A DNA stretch of 64,000 bases, from positions 558,001 to 622,000 of the forward strand of contig OY760657.1 in NCBI GenBank assembly GCA_963663905.2, read 5' to 3'. The stretch is from Saccharicrinis sp963663905. GTDB taxonomy: Bacteria; Bacteroidota; Bacteroidia; Bacteroidales; Marinilabiliaceae. The notes beneath the pieces are model-generated. The model was not told the origin of the DNA and ran no database searches. It saw only the letters and a list, made by a program, of their open reading frames with translations. Made by a program: the position numbers and the translations under genes. Of this stretch, positions 49,009 through 57,258 are shown in pieces. Each line of letters begins with the position of its first letter. Within the stretch, counting starts at the first letter, position 1.

Positions 49009-49464
49009 ATGACGCAGATTAAATTAAATATAAAAAACAAAAGAGCTTTTTTTGACTTTGAGATTCTTGAAAAGTTTGTAGCCGGTATACAATTATCCGG
49101 AACTGAAATTAAGTCGCTAAGGTTGGGTAAAGCCAGTTTGGTTGATGCATATTGCTATTTTGTAAGAAACGAACTTTGGATTAAGGGATTTAATATTGCA
49201 GAGTACTTTTTTGGAACCTATAATAATCACATGCCTCTTAGAGAGCGTAAACTGCTTTTACAGAAAAAAGAACTGCAAAAATTAGACAGAAAAACTAAAG
49301 AATCTGGATTAACCATTGTTCCTGTACGTGTATTTTTAAACGACAGAGGTTGGGCTAAAGTTGAAATAGCTCTTGCTAAGGGTAAAAAGAGTCATGATAA
49401 ACGTGAAACTTTAAAACTTAAAGATGCCAAAAGAGAAATGGATCGTATGAAAAAAATACATTAG
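49009..49464 (+). CDS. smpB: SsrA-binding protein SmpB
   Basis: A 151-residue protein with the full SmpB pattern: NKRAFFDFEILEKFVAGIQL, SGTEIKSLRLGKASLVDAY, WIKGFNIAEY and the C-terminal basic tail KGKKSHDKRETLK. It binds tmRNA and rescues stalled ribosomes in the cytoplasm. The ssrA gene is not in this window. Confidence 0.98.
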   Translation: MTQIKLNIKNKRAFFDFEILEKFVAGIQLSGTEIKSLRLGKASLVDAYCYFVRNELWIKGFNIAEYFFGTYNNHMPLRERKLLLQKKELQKLDRKTKESGLTIVPVRVFLNDRGWAKVEIALAKGKKSHDKRETLKLKDAKREMDRMKKIH

Positions 49465-49717
49465 AAAGAAATCATCTTCGATCCTTTCTTTACCTAATCC
49501 TAAATGAATAACCAAACCTGATTAGTTTTCTATCTATTATTTCTACTTTAAAATAATTGAAATCTCAATTATCAACGCAACCATTTGGTTTTGTCATCAT
49601 CTTAAAAACAAAACAATATTACCCGAATTTGATAAGATATTGTAAAACGTTAATTTAGAAGAAGAAACAAACTGCCTTACTATATATAACTGAGTTTGGG
49701 TAGTATTTATTTTTTGC

Positions 49718-50266
49718 GTGAAGAATCTTGAGGATATAATAAAACGTTGCCAAAATGATAATGCTAAGGCACAAAAGCTTTTGTATACGAGCTTTTCGCC
49801 TTGGTTATTTGGTGTGTGCCTGCAATATTGTAAGGATAGAACGGAGGCAGAGGATCATCTTCAGGAAGCTTTTATAAAAATATATACAAACATAAACAAA
49901 TACAGGTTTGAAGGATCTTTTGAAGGATGGATGAGGCGCATTGTGGTTAATACGGTTATCGAATCTTTTAGAAAAAAGAATCCGGTATATTTTGTTGATT
50001 CTGTGGAGCAACTGGAGCAAGAGCCACAGGATATTGAGGAACATATTGAAGTTGTAGATCCGAATGAGTTGCTTTCGTTAATTGAAGAATTACCACCAAA
50101 ATATAAACTGGTATTTAATTTATATGCATTAGAGGGTTTATCACATCAGGAGATATCAGATATTTTAGGTATTTCAGTAGGTACATCTAAATCAAACTTA
50201 TCCAGAGCCAGAAAAATTTTAAAAGATAAATTATCTGTAAAAAAAAATGATTCAATAATAGCATGA
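49718..50266 (+). CDS. RNA polymerase sigma-70 factor, ECF type
   Basis: A 182-residue ECF sigma factor with region 2 (LYTSFSPWLFGVCLQYCKDRTEAEDHLQEAFIKIY, in part at residues 24-58) and region 4 (LPPKYKLVFNLYALEGLSHQEISDILGISVGTSKS) near 128-162. The start is GTG at 49718; I found no ATG that fits. It overlaps the next gene by 4 nt (ATGA), so the two are translationally coupled. Regulation is likely through that membrane-anchored partner. Confidence 0.93.
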   Translation: MKNLEDIIKRCQNDNAKAQKLLYTSFSPWLFGVCLQYCKDRTEAEDHLQEAFIKIYTNINKYRFEGSFEGWMRRIVVNTVIESFRKKNPVYFVDSVEQLEQEPQDIEEHIEVVDPNELLSLIEELPPKYKLVFNLYALEGLSHQEISDILGISVGTSKSNLSRARKILKDKLSVKKNDSIIA

Positions 50267-51693
50267 GCAAGGAAAACAACATAGACAGGTTATTTAGGGA
50301 CGGCTTATCTGGTTTTTCAGAAAAACCACCTACTCATGTATGGGATTCTATTAATTCCCAGCTTAATAATAAACGTAAGCAAAGGATGATTCTTTGGTTA
50401 TGGAAGGGTGCTGCAGTAGCTGCTTTTATTGGAGTAATAATATTGGGAGGTATACTTTATCAGTCTAAGAGTATTGAAACCAATAACTCAATATTATCTA
50501 ATGCATCTGAAATTAGTATAGTTGATATTGATTCAACGCAATCAAATAATCAGGATGAAAATACAGCCATTGCATCGGAATTAAATGATAATCATACCGA
50601 AAATATATTATCAGAAAACATATTATCAGAAAACATTAATTCTTATAAAGATTCTAATTTGGAAATTAGTAATAAGAAATCAGTTAATAAAGTAAAGAGT
50701 GAGAACCTTTTAGTGCATGAAAATAAGAATGTTATTGCCTTTATTGATAATAATGATAAAACTATTAAAGGTTTAGAACCATTGACCAGTAAAGATGGAA
50801 TAACTCAAACTGAAAAAATAAATCCATCCTTTGTATTCTTTATTCAAAACAAGGATGTTAATGATAAGCAATTTGCGGATGCTATTTTTAATGATACAGA
50901 ACTAACAGATGAGGAAAAACAAAAAAGATCTCTACTGGAAGTTGTTTCTGTTGGTGGACAAATTTCACCTTCTTATTCTTATCGAAATACAGATGGAGAT
51001 AAAGCCAATAGTGAAAGTGGAATAACAAAACTAAATGGAGGGTTTAATTTAAATTTAAAAGCCTCGAAAAGACTACATGTAGAAACCGGACTATTATATG
51101 CACAGGTAGGTCAAAAATTTAGTAACACAAATGTTTATGTGAGCAATTCAATGGTATATGGCCTGTTGAATGGTGATATGAGTTCAGCAGTGCAAACGGA
51201 TGAATATCAAAACTCATTAGGAAATATCTCATTCGAGTCTTCCGGCTCTGATTTAATGGCTGATGCAGGTTCTGAATATAGTTCGGTTGCCGACAACTCT
51301 GTTTCTGCCTTAAAAAGTACTACTAAATACGATGTTGATGTTCAGCAGGAACTTGGTTATATAGAGATACCTTTTATTTTAAAATATGATATTATTAGTA
51401 AAGGTTTTATTATTTCGTTAAATGGCGGTTTTAGTACAAACTTACTGGTGGGTAATAGTGCTTATTCTATAGAAAATAACTATAAAAGTAAAATAGGTAG
51501 TATGGAAGGCATTAACTCTGTAAGCTATAGTACAAGCTTTGGTATAGGTTTGCGAACTCCTATAAATCAAACTCTGGATTTTAACTTAGAGCCACGTGTT
51601 AAATATTTTATAAACTCGGTTACCAGCAAGTCTGGTTATGATTATAAGCCATATTCTATGGGCATTTTAATAGGGGTTAATTATAAGTTTTAA
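50263..51693 (+). CDS. Membrane-anchored protein with C-terminal beta-barrel domain, probable partner of the sigma factor
   Basis: A 476-residue protein. Residues 1-45 form a short cytoplasmic segment (LFRDGLSGFSEKPPTHVWDSI), followed by one membrane helix (about 47-66), a Ser/Asn-rich linker with a short tandem repeat (ENILS repeated near residues 114-124), and a C-terminal PorT-like outer-membrane beta-barrel domain (VSVGGQISPSYSYRNTD, FNLEPRVKYFINS). The cytoplasmic part looks like the anti-sigma segments of such Bacteroidota pairs. How one protein combines an inner-membrane helix with a barrel-like domain is not clear; the barrel-like part may stay in the periplasm. Confidence 0.85.
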   Translation: MSKENNIDRLFRDGLSGFSEKPPTHVWDSINSQLNNKRKQRMILWLWKGAAVAAFIGVIILGGILYQSKSIETNNSILSNASEISIVDIDSTQSNNQDENTAIASELNDNHTENILSENILSENINSYKDSNLEISNKKSVNKVKSENLLVHENKNVIAFIDNNDKTIKGLEPLTSKDGITQTEKINPSFVFFIQNKDVNDKQFADAIFNDTELTDEEKQKRSLLEVVSVGGQISPSYSYRNTDGDKANSESGITKLNGGFNLNLKASKRLHVETGLLYAQVGQKFSNTNVYVSNSMVYGLLNGDMSSAVQTDEYQNSLGNISFESSGSDLMADAGSEYSSVADNSVSALKSTTKYDVDVQQELGYIEIPFILKYDIISKGFIISLNGGFSTNLLVGNSAYSIENNYKSKIGSMEGINSVSYSTSFGIGLRTPINQTLDFNLEPRVKYFINSVTSKSGYDYKPYSMGILIGVNYKF

Positions 51694-51875
51694 TTTAAAA
51701 GATTCATTCTTTTGTTCTTTAGGGGCAGAATCAGTAAGGTTTTCTTTGTTTTTTAATTTATCAACATAGATATTTGGGCGATTTATGTTTGGTACCATTT
51801 AACCAAAGAACATTTCTCATCAAAAGAATAATCTGATTTATTATACTAAAATGCAGCTTATAATACCAATAATAA

Positions 51876-52028
51876 ATATACAAGCAATCACTTGCCTTAC
51901 TCCGTGATACAGACAGTACCCTAGCCGAGATTGCCTATAAAGTAGGGTTCTCAACACCATCGTATTACACCAAGTGGTTTAAAGATCATTTTCAAATATC
52001 ACCCAGTGATTACCGGGAGACTGTTTAA
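51876..52028 (+). pseudogene. Remnant of an AraC-type HTH regulator C-terminus
   Basis: An open frame of 50 codons ending at TAA 52026-52028 translates to a clear AraC/HTH_18 C-terminal half: LAEIAYKVGFSTPSYYTKWF followed by KDHFQISPSDYRE. There is no start codon, no first HTH helix set and no upstream domain; a stop lies at 51873. It matches the C-termini of hybrid two-component regulators. It is therefore the last part of a deleted gene. The flanking DNA from 51694 to 51875 shows no gene. Confidence 0.85.
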
Positions 52029-52124
52029 ATGCTGTTAATGGGCAAGTTTTTATGATGTAAAGAAACACCAGTTACTAACTGTCCCGATATAGTCAGAAAG
52101 ATCCTTGTACTGATTAGTGTTAGA

Positions 52125-52159
52125 AGATCACCTATAGGCTTTTAGCCTATAGGTGATCT
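52125..52159. terminator. Perfect 15-bp palindromic hairpin downstream of the GNAT gene
   Basis: Arms 52125-52139 (AGATCACCTATAGGC) and 52145-52159 with loop TTTTA. It ends 10 nt from the stop codon of the minus-strand acetyltransferase. It lacks a T-run, but its position suggests a terminator. Confidence 0.65.
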
Positions 52160-52169
52160 ATGATTTAGC

Positions 52170-52730
52170 TCAGTTATTTCTATTAATCTTGTTCCATTCT
52201 TTTTTCAAAATAGCATATACTATATCGTCTACCCACACTCCATTAAGAAACAAACTCTCTTTAAAATGAGCTTCCTTTCTAAAACCCAACCTTTCAACAA
52301 GTGCAATCGAGCTAATATTATTTGGGTCTATTGAACCAATTATTCTATGTTTATTCAGTTGTTTAAATAAATAGTCTATAACTGAATTCAAGGCTTCAGT
52401 TGCATAACCTTTTCCATGATATTGTTTTGCTAACGTACAACCTATTTCAGCTTGTTCTTCATCAATGAAATGAATCCCTATATCACCAATAATACTTGAA
52501 TTATTAGTTTCTATAATAATAAATTGATACCAGGTGTGAGCAACGTTAATTTCAGATGATATTTTACTCAAAAAATCTTTAACGTCACTAATTGTTTGAG
52601 GAATCCAACCTTGATACTTATTCGTTTCTGAGTCTGACCGATAATTTAAAATTGACTCTGCATCAGTTTCTTCAATTTGTCTAAGGATTAGTCTTTCTGT
52701 TTGTAAAATCAATTTGTTTTCTGATTTCAT
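52170..52730 (-). CDS. GNAT-family N-acetyltransferase (RimJ/RimL-like)
   Basis: A 186-residue acetyltransferase: TERLILRQIEETDAESILNYR at the start, GDIGIHFID in the core, ACoA-binding region QYHGKGYATEALNSVIDYLF, and NISSIALVERLGFRKEAHFKESLFLNGVWVDD near the end (cited in part). It should acetylate a protein N-terminus, an amino acid or a small amine. It lies in accessory DNA between a hairpin and a cassette-like repeat. Confidence 0.92.
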   Translation of the reverse strand: MKSENKLILQTERLILRQIEETDAESILNYRSDSETNKYQGWIPQTISDVKDFLSKISSEINVAHTWYQFIIIETNNSSIIGDIGIHFIDEEQAEIGCTLAKQYHGKGYATEALNSVIDYLFKQLNKHRIIGSIDPNNISSIALVERLGFRKEAHFKESLFLNGVWVDDIVYAILKKEWNKINRNN

Positions 52731-52789
52731 TCTAGTATTTAGTTTTTTCTAATGCTCCTATTATCCACAAATCTTTTATATGCACCATA

Positions 52790-52928
52790 ATGAATGCCAA
52801 CGTTTAGAATGTGGAGGCTGGGATTTCGAAGCACTTTCCTGTCAAATCGCTGTGATTTTGAGTAAATGTGCAAAGGCTCGAATTAGCTACATCGCCCAAC
52901 TTACGTATATTGCGTGTTGTAAAGCGTT
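52790..52928. repeat. Cassette-like intergenic element between the GNAT and RDD genes
   Basis: A G+C-richer stretch begins with GCCAACGTTTAGAA and ends with ACGTATATTGCGTGTTG then TAAAGCGTT. Its ends form an imperfect inverted repeat: AACGTTTAGAA (52799-52809) against the complement of TTGTAAAGCGTT (52917-52928), which reads AACGCTTTACAA. It abuts and includes the stop codon of the RDD gene. I recall similar AACG...ACGCAATATACG elements next to accessory genes in other Bacteroidota. It does not fit the RYYYAAC/GTTRRRY integron attC consensus strictly. Confidence 0.5.
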
Positions 52929-53947
52929 TATTTTCTCCAAGTTAATTCTTTCATCGGTTTATCAGCATCTCTAAGCTTTAATATTGTCGATGAAGATTCT
53001 ACTATTACATAATTCTTCACGAATCTATCGTTATCGGTTATTGTCAATACACGATTCTCTACTTTATAATTCAAGTTTTTACCTTTTGCAATCACAACTT
53101 CAGGTGAAATAAAATTCAGTTCTCCTAGTTCATTATCATATGTATTCCAAAAACCCAAAATGTTTTTTGCATCTTTTGAATCAAGTTGCTTAACCCATTC
53201 AAAGCTTTCCTGTGTTAGTCGGTCTGTTGTGAACTTTGATAAAACCAAACTCCCAATAACAATTATGAGGAATACTGAAATAATTATGTATCCAGCTTTA
53301 TCAAGTGGTCTTGGTTTAATTTCTGTTTTTTCTAATCCACTCTTTTCTCTTAAAGTCGCTAAATCATTTTTCTGTATCACATATGTTTTTGTCCACCTAT
53401 CATGCCAACCCCAACTATTTGAATCAAGACAGCTAAATGGCTCAAAAGGCACAAGTCGTGCGAAAGTTCTCAATATAATCGTTCTTAGGTCAGGTTTGTC
53501 TCCTTGCTTATCCACAACTATTGTATCCGATATTAATTTTCCAGGTGTCCATTGATAATAATATTCAAAAAAGATGTAATAAAGTGGATACATTAGAAAT
53601 GCAAACAACTGACTAATCTCGATAACAGGTATCATGTTTATCAGGTAGGTAAAAGCCTGAATAATAAATCCATCAATCAAAAAGTGCACAAATCTAATCC
53701 CCGGCGAAACTGTTCCAACAGGTATTCCAAGTCGATTTACCTTATTTTCAACTTGCGCTCGCTTTTTATCGTTTATCTCCTCTTGAACTTTTTCTGATTC
53801 CTCAGATTGTTTGCCTCTAAGTTCAAGTTCCCAAATCGCTGCCTGAACTGCTTCTGCTTGAAATTGGTCTTTATTATCAAGGTAGTATTGAACCTCTGAA
53901 TCAGACTTGTTTTTCAGTTTTGGTGTAAAATAATTCTCTTTGCTCAT
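52928..53947 (-). CDS. RDD-family membrane protein
   Basis: A 339-residue protein. A soluble N-terminus (1-75) with a rhodopsin-like repeat-free helix region leads into an RDD domain of about 80-200 with two or three membrane helices (GIRFVHFLIDGFIIQAFTYLI, FAFLMYPLYYIFFEYYYQ), and the domain's Arg and Asp residues. A further helix lies at about 215-235, and a soluble C-terminal domain of about 95 residues ends the protein. The function of RDD proteins is largely unknown, although some relatives act as sodium/proton antiporters. It lies in accessory DNA; the gene to its right is about 1 kb away. Confidence 0.8.
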   Translation of the reverse strand: MSKENYFTPKLKNKSDSEVQYYLDNKDQFQAEAVQAAIWELELRGKQSEESEKVQEEINDKKRAQVENKVNRLGIPVGTVSPGIRFVHFLIDGFIIQAFTYLINMIPVIEISQLFAFLMYPLYYIFFEYYYQWTPGKLISDTIVVDKQGDKPDLRTIILRTFARLVPFEPFSCLDSNSWGWHDRWTKTYVIQKNDLATLREKSGLEKTEIKPRPLDKAGYIIISVFLIIVIGSLVLSKFTTDRLTQESFEWVKQLDSKDAKNILGFWNTYDNELGELNFISPEVVIAKGKNLNYKVENRVLTITDNDRFVKNYVIVESSSTILKLRDADKPMKELTWRK

Positions 53948-54337
53948 TATGTGTATTATGTTTCTGGAAATGCTTTAAAACTAGCTTTCTAACCCCACCT
54001 TCTCAATATATCTGTCATTAACTACGTATATATTTCTTTTAGCTTTTGTTTATTATTTATAGAAATACTTTAATACAAAATACCTTTATGCCTCACATAA
54101 AACCTCTATAAAACTTACTTTTCAAGCAAATATTAACGGAAGAATCAAGCAATAAAGGAACGATGGTATTATAGATATTTCAAATAATTGCTCATACATA
54201 CTGCCTGAAAATACAAAGGTTACGTAAAAGTAATGATAAATATATTTTAATACACTAATTAGTGATCAAATGTGATGGAAACCCGTTTGTGTTAGATATA
54301 ACGTACAAAAATAAAGTGCAAATTAAAAGCAACTTTA
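53948..54337. other. A+T-rich intergenic region upstream of the RDD gene
   Basis: No gene or clear promoter box is visible. The segment must hold the minus-strand promoter of the RDD gene. Confidence 0.4.
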
Positions 54338-54410
54338 AGGAAACAAGGAGAAAGGAACAAGGACACAGGGAGAAAGGAGCATGGAACAAGGAACAAGGAA
54401 CAAGGTGAGG
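54338..54410. repeat. GGAACAA-type short tandem repeat
   Basis: A purine-rich stretch made of degenerate seven-base units, with three perfect consecutive copies of GGAACAA at 54383-54403 followed by GG. A similar stretch occurs at 55846-55888. Confidence 0.85.
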
Positions 54411-54439
54411 TTGATTATATAATGGATTGATGTTTTTGG

Positions 54440-54770
54440 CTAGTGGACAGGTCAGATGGTCTGGTTGAAAGTAAAAAACATCTAAAGGACCAGTCGTAAC
54501 ATCTGTTGAACCATAAATATTACCTAGTTGACTTGGTAAATCTTCTAGTTGACGGGGCTTAACATCTAGTGGACAGTATAAAACATCTGGTTAACGAGTC
54601 ATTATGTCTGATGGAAGGGTCAAGTAGTCTAGGGGAGAGGGTCAGAACGTTTAGTGAACAGGTCATAACATCTAGTGGAGAGGTTCGATCAACTAGTGGC
54701 GGGTCACAACATCTAGTGGCGGGGTCAAATTGTCTAGGGAAGGGGTGCAACACATTAGGGGGTCAGTAAA
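54440..54770. repeat. Degenerate tandem array of 15.7 units of 21 bp
   Basis: Fifteen units of 21 bp (one of 22, one of 20) run from 54440 to 54754, followed by a partial unit to about 54770. The consensus starts CTAGTGGACAG and ends GTCATAACAT. Units differ by about 20-50%. In one phase the units encode heptads such as LVDSIKH, LVNESLC and LMEGSSS, but units 3 and 6 contain TAA, and no ribosome-binding site is seen. I take it as a non-coding minisatellite. Confidence 0.85.
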
Positions 54771-54877
54771 ATCAAGGGATTTGATAAATCCAAATATTTA
54801 ATGATCATTATATCCTATTACAAGGAATGCATTTTATAAAACCATTGTTATGTAATTATTTTATTGGAGAGAATTAA

Positions 54878-54914
54878 AGTCCCGGGATGGAAGGTAAAAT
54901 ATGTCCCCGGGACT
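54878..54914 (-). terminator. GC-rich hairpin downstream of the hypothetical gene 54932-55627
   Basis: A perfect 9-bp stem AGTCCCGGG / CCCGGGACT with a 19-nt loop, 17 nt after the stop codon of the minus-strand gene. The following minus-strand sequence TTTAATT is a weak T-tract. Confidence 0.65.
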
Positions 54915-54931
54915 AATACTGTGATATTTAC

Positions 54932-55627
54932 TTACTGTAAACTTTTATAAACAGTAAGGCGGTCCGGATCATTCCAGAAAACATATTTTCCAACCTTACA
55001 TATTTCAGAAGTTCTGTTAATTAATAATGTAAAAGCTTTGTCTCTGGTTATTTTTACCGCACTGGTAGCATCAGCACCATTAACCTGTGCAAGTAATTCA
55101 CGCATATGGTTTGATACAGTCCGGGCTTTTGTGGTAAGCTCGGTATCGTAACCAATTTTTGTTAAAGGTTCTGGATATTTTTCTGCTAAAACAGAAAGTT
55201 CCAGTAAATCCTGAATCATATCAACATGACCAGATCCCTGGCGAATCCTTTTAATCTTTTGCTGTATATCATCCATGTTTCTGAAAGCAAACTTAAAATG
55301 ATGCAATAATTCCTTTTTTAAAAGATAGGCATCAGGTAGTTCTGAACGCCAGTCCTTTTGAACACCATCCTTAGCCATAAAATCACCCATCCAAACGGCC
55401 TGACAATAGCGCAATGCTCCACTTAACGATAGAGCTTCATCAATAAAATCGGGATTTAAACCAGCAGCCAGTAGTTTATCTTTGTCTTTGTCGGCTTCAA
55501 CACAAAGTGTTTCGGAGTAAGCCGTAACCACGTCAATAGGTCGGTTTGGTATTTTAACATTTTCCTTTGCCAAATTATCTATTTGGTCTTTCCATTTTAG
55601 GTATTCTTCCTCAAACTGCATACTCAT
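54932..55627 (-). CDS. Hypothetical helical protein
   Basis: A 231-residue soluble protein that I do not recognise as a named family. It is predicted mostly alpha-helical, without signal peptide or membrane segment. Notable stretches are ETLCVEADKDKDKLLAAGL, SLSGALRYCQAVWMGDFMAKDG and VNGADATSAVKITRDKAFTLL. Codon use is like that of housekeeping neighbours, and it has its own hairpin terminator, so it is very likely a real gene. It is isolated between repeat-rich regions. Confidence 0.7.
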   Translation of the reverse strand: MSMQFEEEYLKWKDQIDNLAKENVKIPNRPIDVVTAYSETLCVEADKDKDKLLAAGLNPDFIDEALSLSGALRYCQAVWMGDFMAKDGVQKDWRSELPDAYLLKKELLHHFKFAFRNMDDIQQKIKRIRQGSGHVDMIQDLLELSVLAEKYPEPLTKIGYDTELTTKARTVSNHMRELLAQVNGADATSAVKITRDKAFTLLINRTSEICKVGKYVFWNDPDRLTVYKSLQ

Positions 55628-56311
55628 GAGTTTTAATGATTAATAAAATAACCATAACCAAACTCCCTTACCCTCCATGGGATTGGACATATTTAGGGCC
55701 GATTAAGGTTTGTATAAAGTATTTGAGGTTATAGTGCAGTTCTGTCAAATACTGGTTGCGAATATATATAAATTCCCCGGTGTTAACTCGAAAACGTTAC
55801 GGACAATTATGACGAACGGTAGAAATTTGTTGATAAAAAGTGAATGAAACAGGGAGGAAGGAATAAGGAGAAAGGAACAGGGAACAAGTAATTAGCTTGG
55901 TGCATAGAGATTAGCGCCTAGGGTATAGCGGATTGTTTTATGTGTAAACCCTATTCTATTAAGACAGGGAGCTGTGGCTTTTAGTTTTTTATGAAAAAGT
56001 CTACAATCGCCTCCCGGTTCGTACCTCACCTTACTCCTCATAGAAAAAAGGAGGAGAAATGTTTGTGTTGGAGGAGAGATAATATTAATTGAAAGACTCT
56101 GATTTTAGCCAATATTAAAACAAAGCCTGGATCATAAATAACTCGCAGACGTAATTAAAAGAGCAATAGTCCTGTTAATCCAAATAAAATCACAGAACTC
56201 AAGGAAAATATCTGGACTTTTCAGGTAAATAAACTTGGACTTTACAGGTAAGTCAATCATCAATCTTGTTTGCATTTTTGTAAAACAAATAATCAACTAA
56301 AAATATAACAA
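55628..56311. other. Repeat-bearing intergenic region of 0.7 kb
   Basis: It includes a GGAACAGG/GGAACAAG-type purine repeat (55846-55888) and, at about 56034-56056, a CTCCTC / GAGGAG hairpin in a purine-rich context. No gene is visible. It looks like accumulated dispersed repeats rather than regulation of one gene. Confidence 0.5.
55846..55888. repeat. Second GGAACAA-type purine repeat
   Basis: Degenerate units GGAACAGG, GGAATAAGG, GGAACAAG resemble those at 54338-54410. The two arrays flank the hypothetical gene 54932-55627 and the 21-bp array. Confidence 0.75.
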
Positions 56312-56404
56312 ATGATATTAATTGTTTTTGCTGCAATAGCAGTAGCATTAAAGAAATATGCAAAACTAATACGAGAAAAAATTTGTCCTGATAAGACAAT
56401 TTAA
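56312..56404 (+). CDS. Possible small membrane peptide (30 aa)
   Basis: ATG at 56312 opens a 30-codon frame (MILIVFAAIAVALKKYAKLI, then REKICPDKTI and TAA). It has one hydrophobic segment (2-13) followed by a basic helix, as in many small single-pass proteins. It lies 29 nt before the SDR start and could be translated from the same message. There is no strong ribosome-binding site, so it may be chance. Confidence 0.35.
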   Translation: MILIVFAAIAVALKKYAKLIREKICPDKTI

Positions 56405-56433
56405 GCTGATTGAACTTTTTAAAATATTACAAC

Positions 56434-57210
56434 ATGAATTTAAATAATAGTACCATCCTTATCACTGGTGGATCAAACGGAATTGGATTGGAGTTTGCAA
56501 AACAATTATTGCAACAGGGAGCAAAAGTGATTGTTACAGGTAGAAACCTGATTAAGTTGGAGGAGGCAAAAAAACAACTTCCTGAAATCAACATTATTCA
56601 AAGCGATGTTAATAATACCAAAGATATTGATGTACTTTATAAAAAGGTAATGATGCAGTTTCCAGATTTAAATATCATTATCAACAATGCGGGTATTATG
56701 CGAAGTGTAGAGTTGCTAGATGAAAAAATCAATTTGGAAAATATTACTGATGAAATAGAAACTAACTTTTCTGGTACAGCACGAATGGTACATCAGTTTT
56801 TACCACATTTACTAACACAAAAGTCTGCTGCCATTGTAAACATTACATCCGGGTTGGCTTATATACCATTTACAATTTCACCACTTTATAGCGGAACCAA
56901 AGCCGGAGTTCATGTTTATACGCAAGCATTACGACTTCAATTAAAAAATACCAGGGTAAAAGTATTTGAAGTAGCACCTCCTAAAACCGACAAGCCTTTA
57001 CAGACTGCTATTGCCAAAGAAAATGATAATGGTAAAGCCATGAAAGTAGAAGATATGGTAAGAGTTTCCATAAAAGGAATAAAGAATGACCGATATGAAA
57101 TAAAGCCCGGAATGGCTAAGGTTATGAGTTTAATGAGTCGTGTTGCACCTAATTTCTTTACAAAGCTTATCAACAGAAATATAGAAAAAGCAAAGATGAA
57201 GAGCGTTTAA
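56434..57210 (+). CDS. Short-chain dehydrogenase/reductase (DltE-like)
   Basis: A 258-residue SDR with nucleotide-binding ILITGGSNGIGLEF (motif at 11-18), NNAG, and catalytic Ser...YSGTK (Tyr-x-x-x-Lys). It resembles the DltE/YuxG-like classical SDRs, and the substrate is unknown. I start at ATG 56434; an in-frame TTG at 56410 adds nothing characteristic. It is the first of three + strand genes with a small lipoprotein and an AraC regulator downstream. Confidence 0.92.
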   Translation: MNLNNSTILITGGSNGIGLEFAKQLLQQGAKVIVTGRNLIKLEEAKKQLPEINIIQSDVNNTKDIDVLYKKVMMQFPDLNIIINNAGIMRSVELLDEKINLENITDEIETNFSGTARMVHQFLPHLLTQKSAAIVNITSGLAYIPFTISPLYSGTKAGVHVYTQALRLQLKNTRVKVFEVAPPKTDKPLQTAIAKENDNGKAMKVEDMVRVSIKGIKNDRYEIKPGMAKVMSLMSRVAPNFFTKLINRNIEKAKMKSV

Positions 57211-57258
57211 TCATCATTATTAAAACATCTCTGTTATTCACCATTAAATTATAATTAC

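Noticed and set aside
52799..52928. Classical integron attC site
   Set aside because: The RYYYAAC and GTTRRRY core sequences are not met and no integrase gene is in the window, so it is listed only as a cassette-like element.
53160..53555. 131-codon + strand frame opposite the RDD gene
   Set aside because: It is antisense to the RDD domain coding region and shows no known motif.
54569..54769. 66-codon frame in the 21-bp array as a gene
   Set aside because: It starts with GTG inside a repeat unit, is open only because the period is a multiple of three, and has no ribosome-binding site. Other units of the same array contain stops.
54440..54770. CRISPR-like array
   Set aside because: The units follow each other directly with no unique spacers, they are degenerate, and no cas gene is present.
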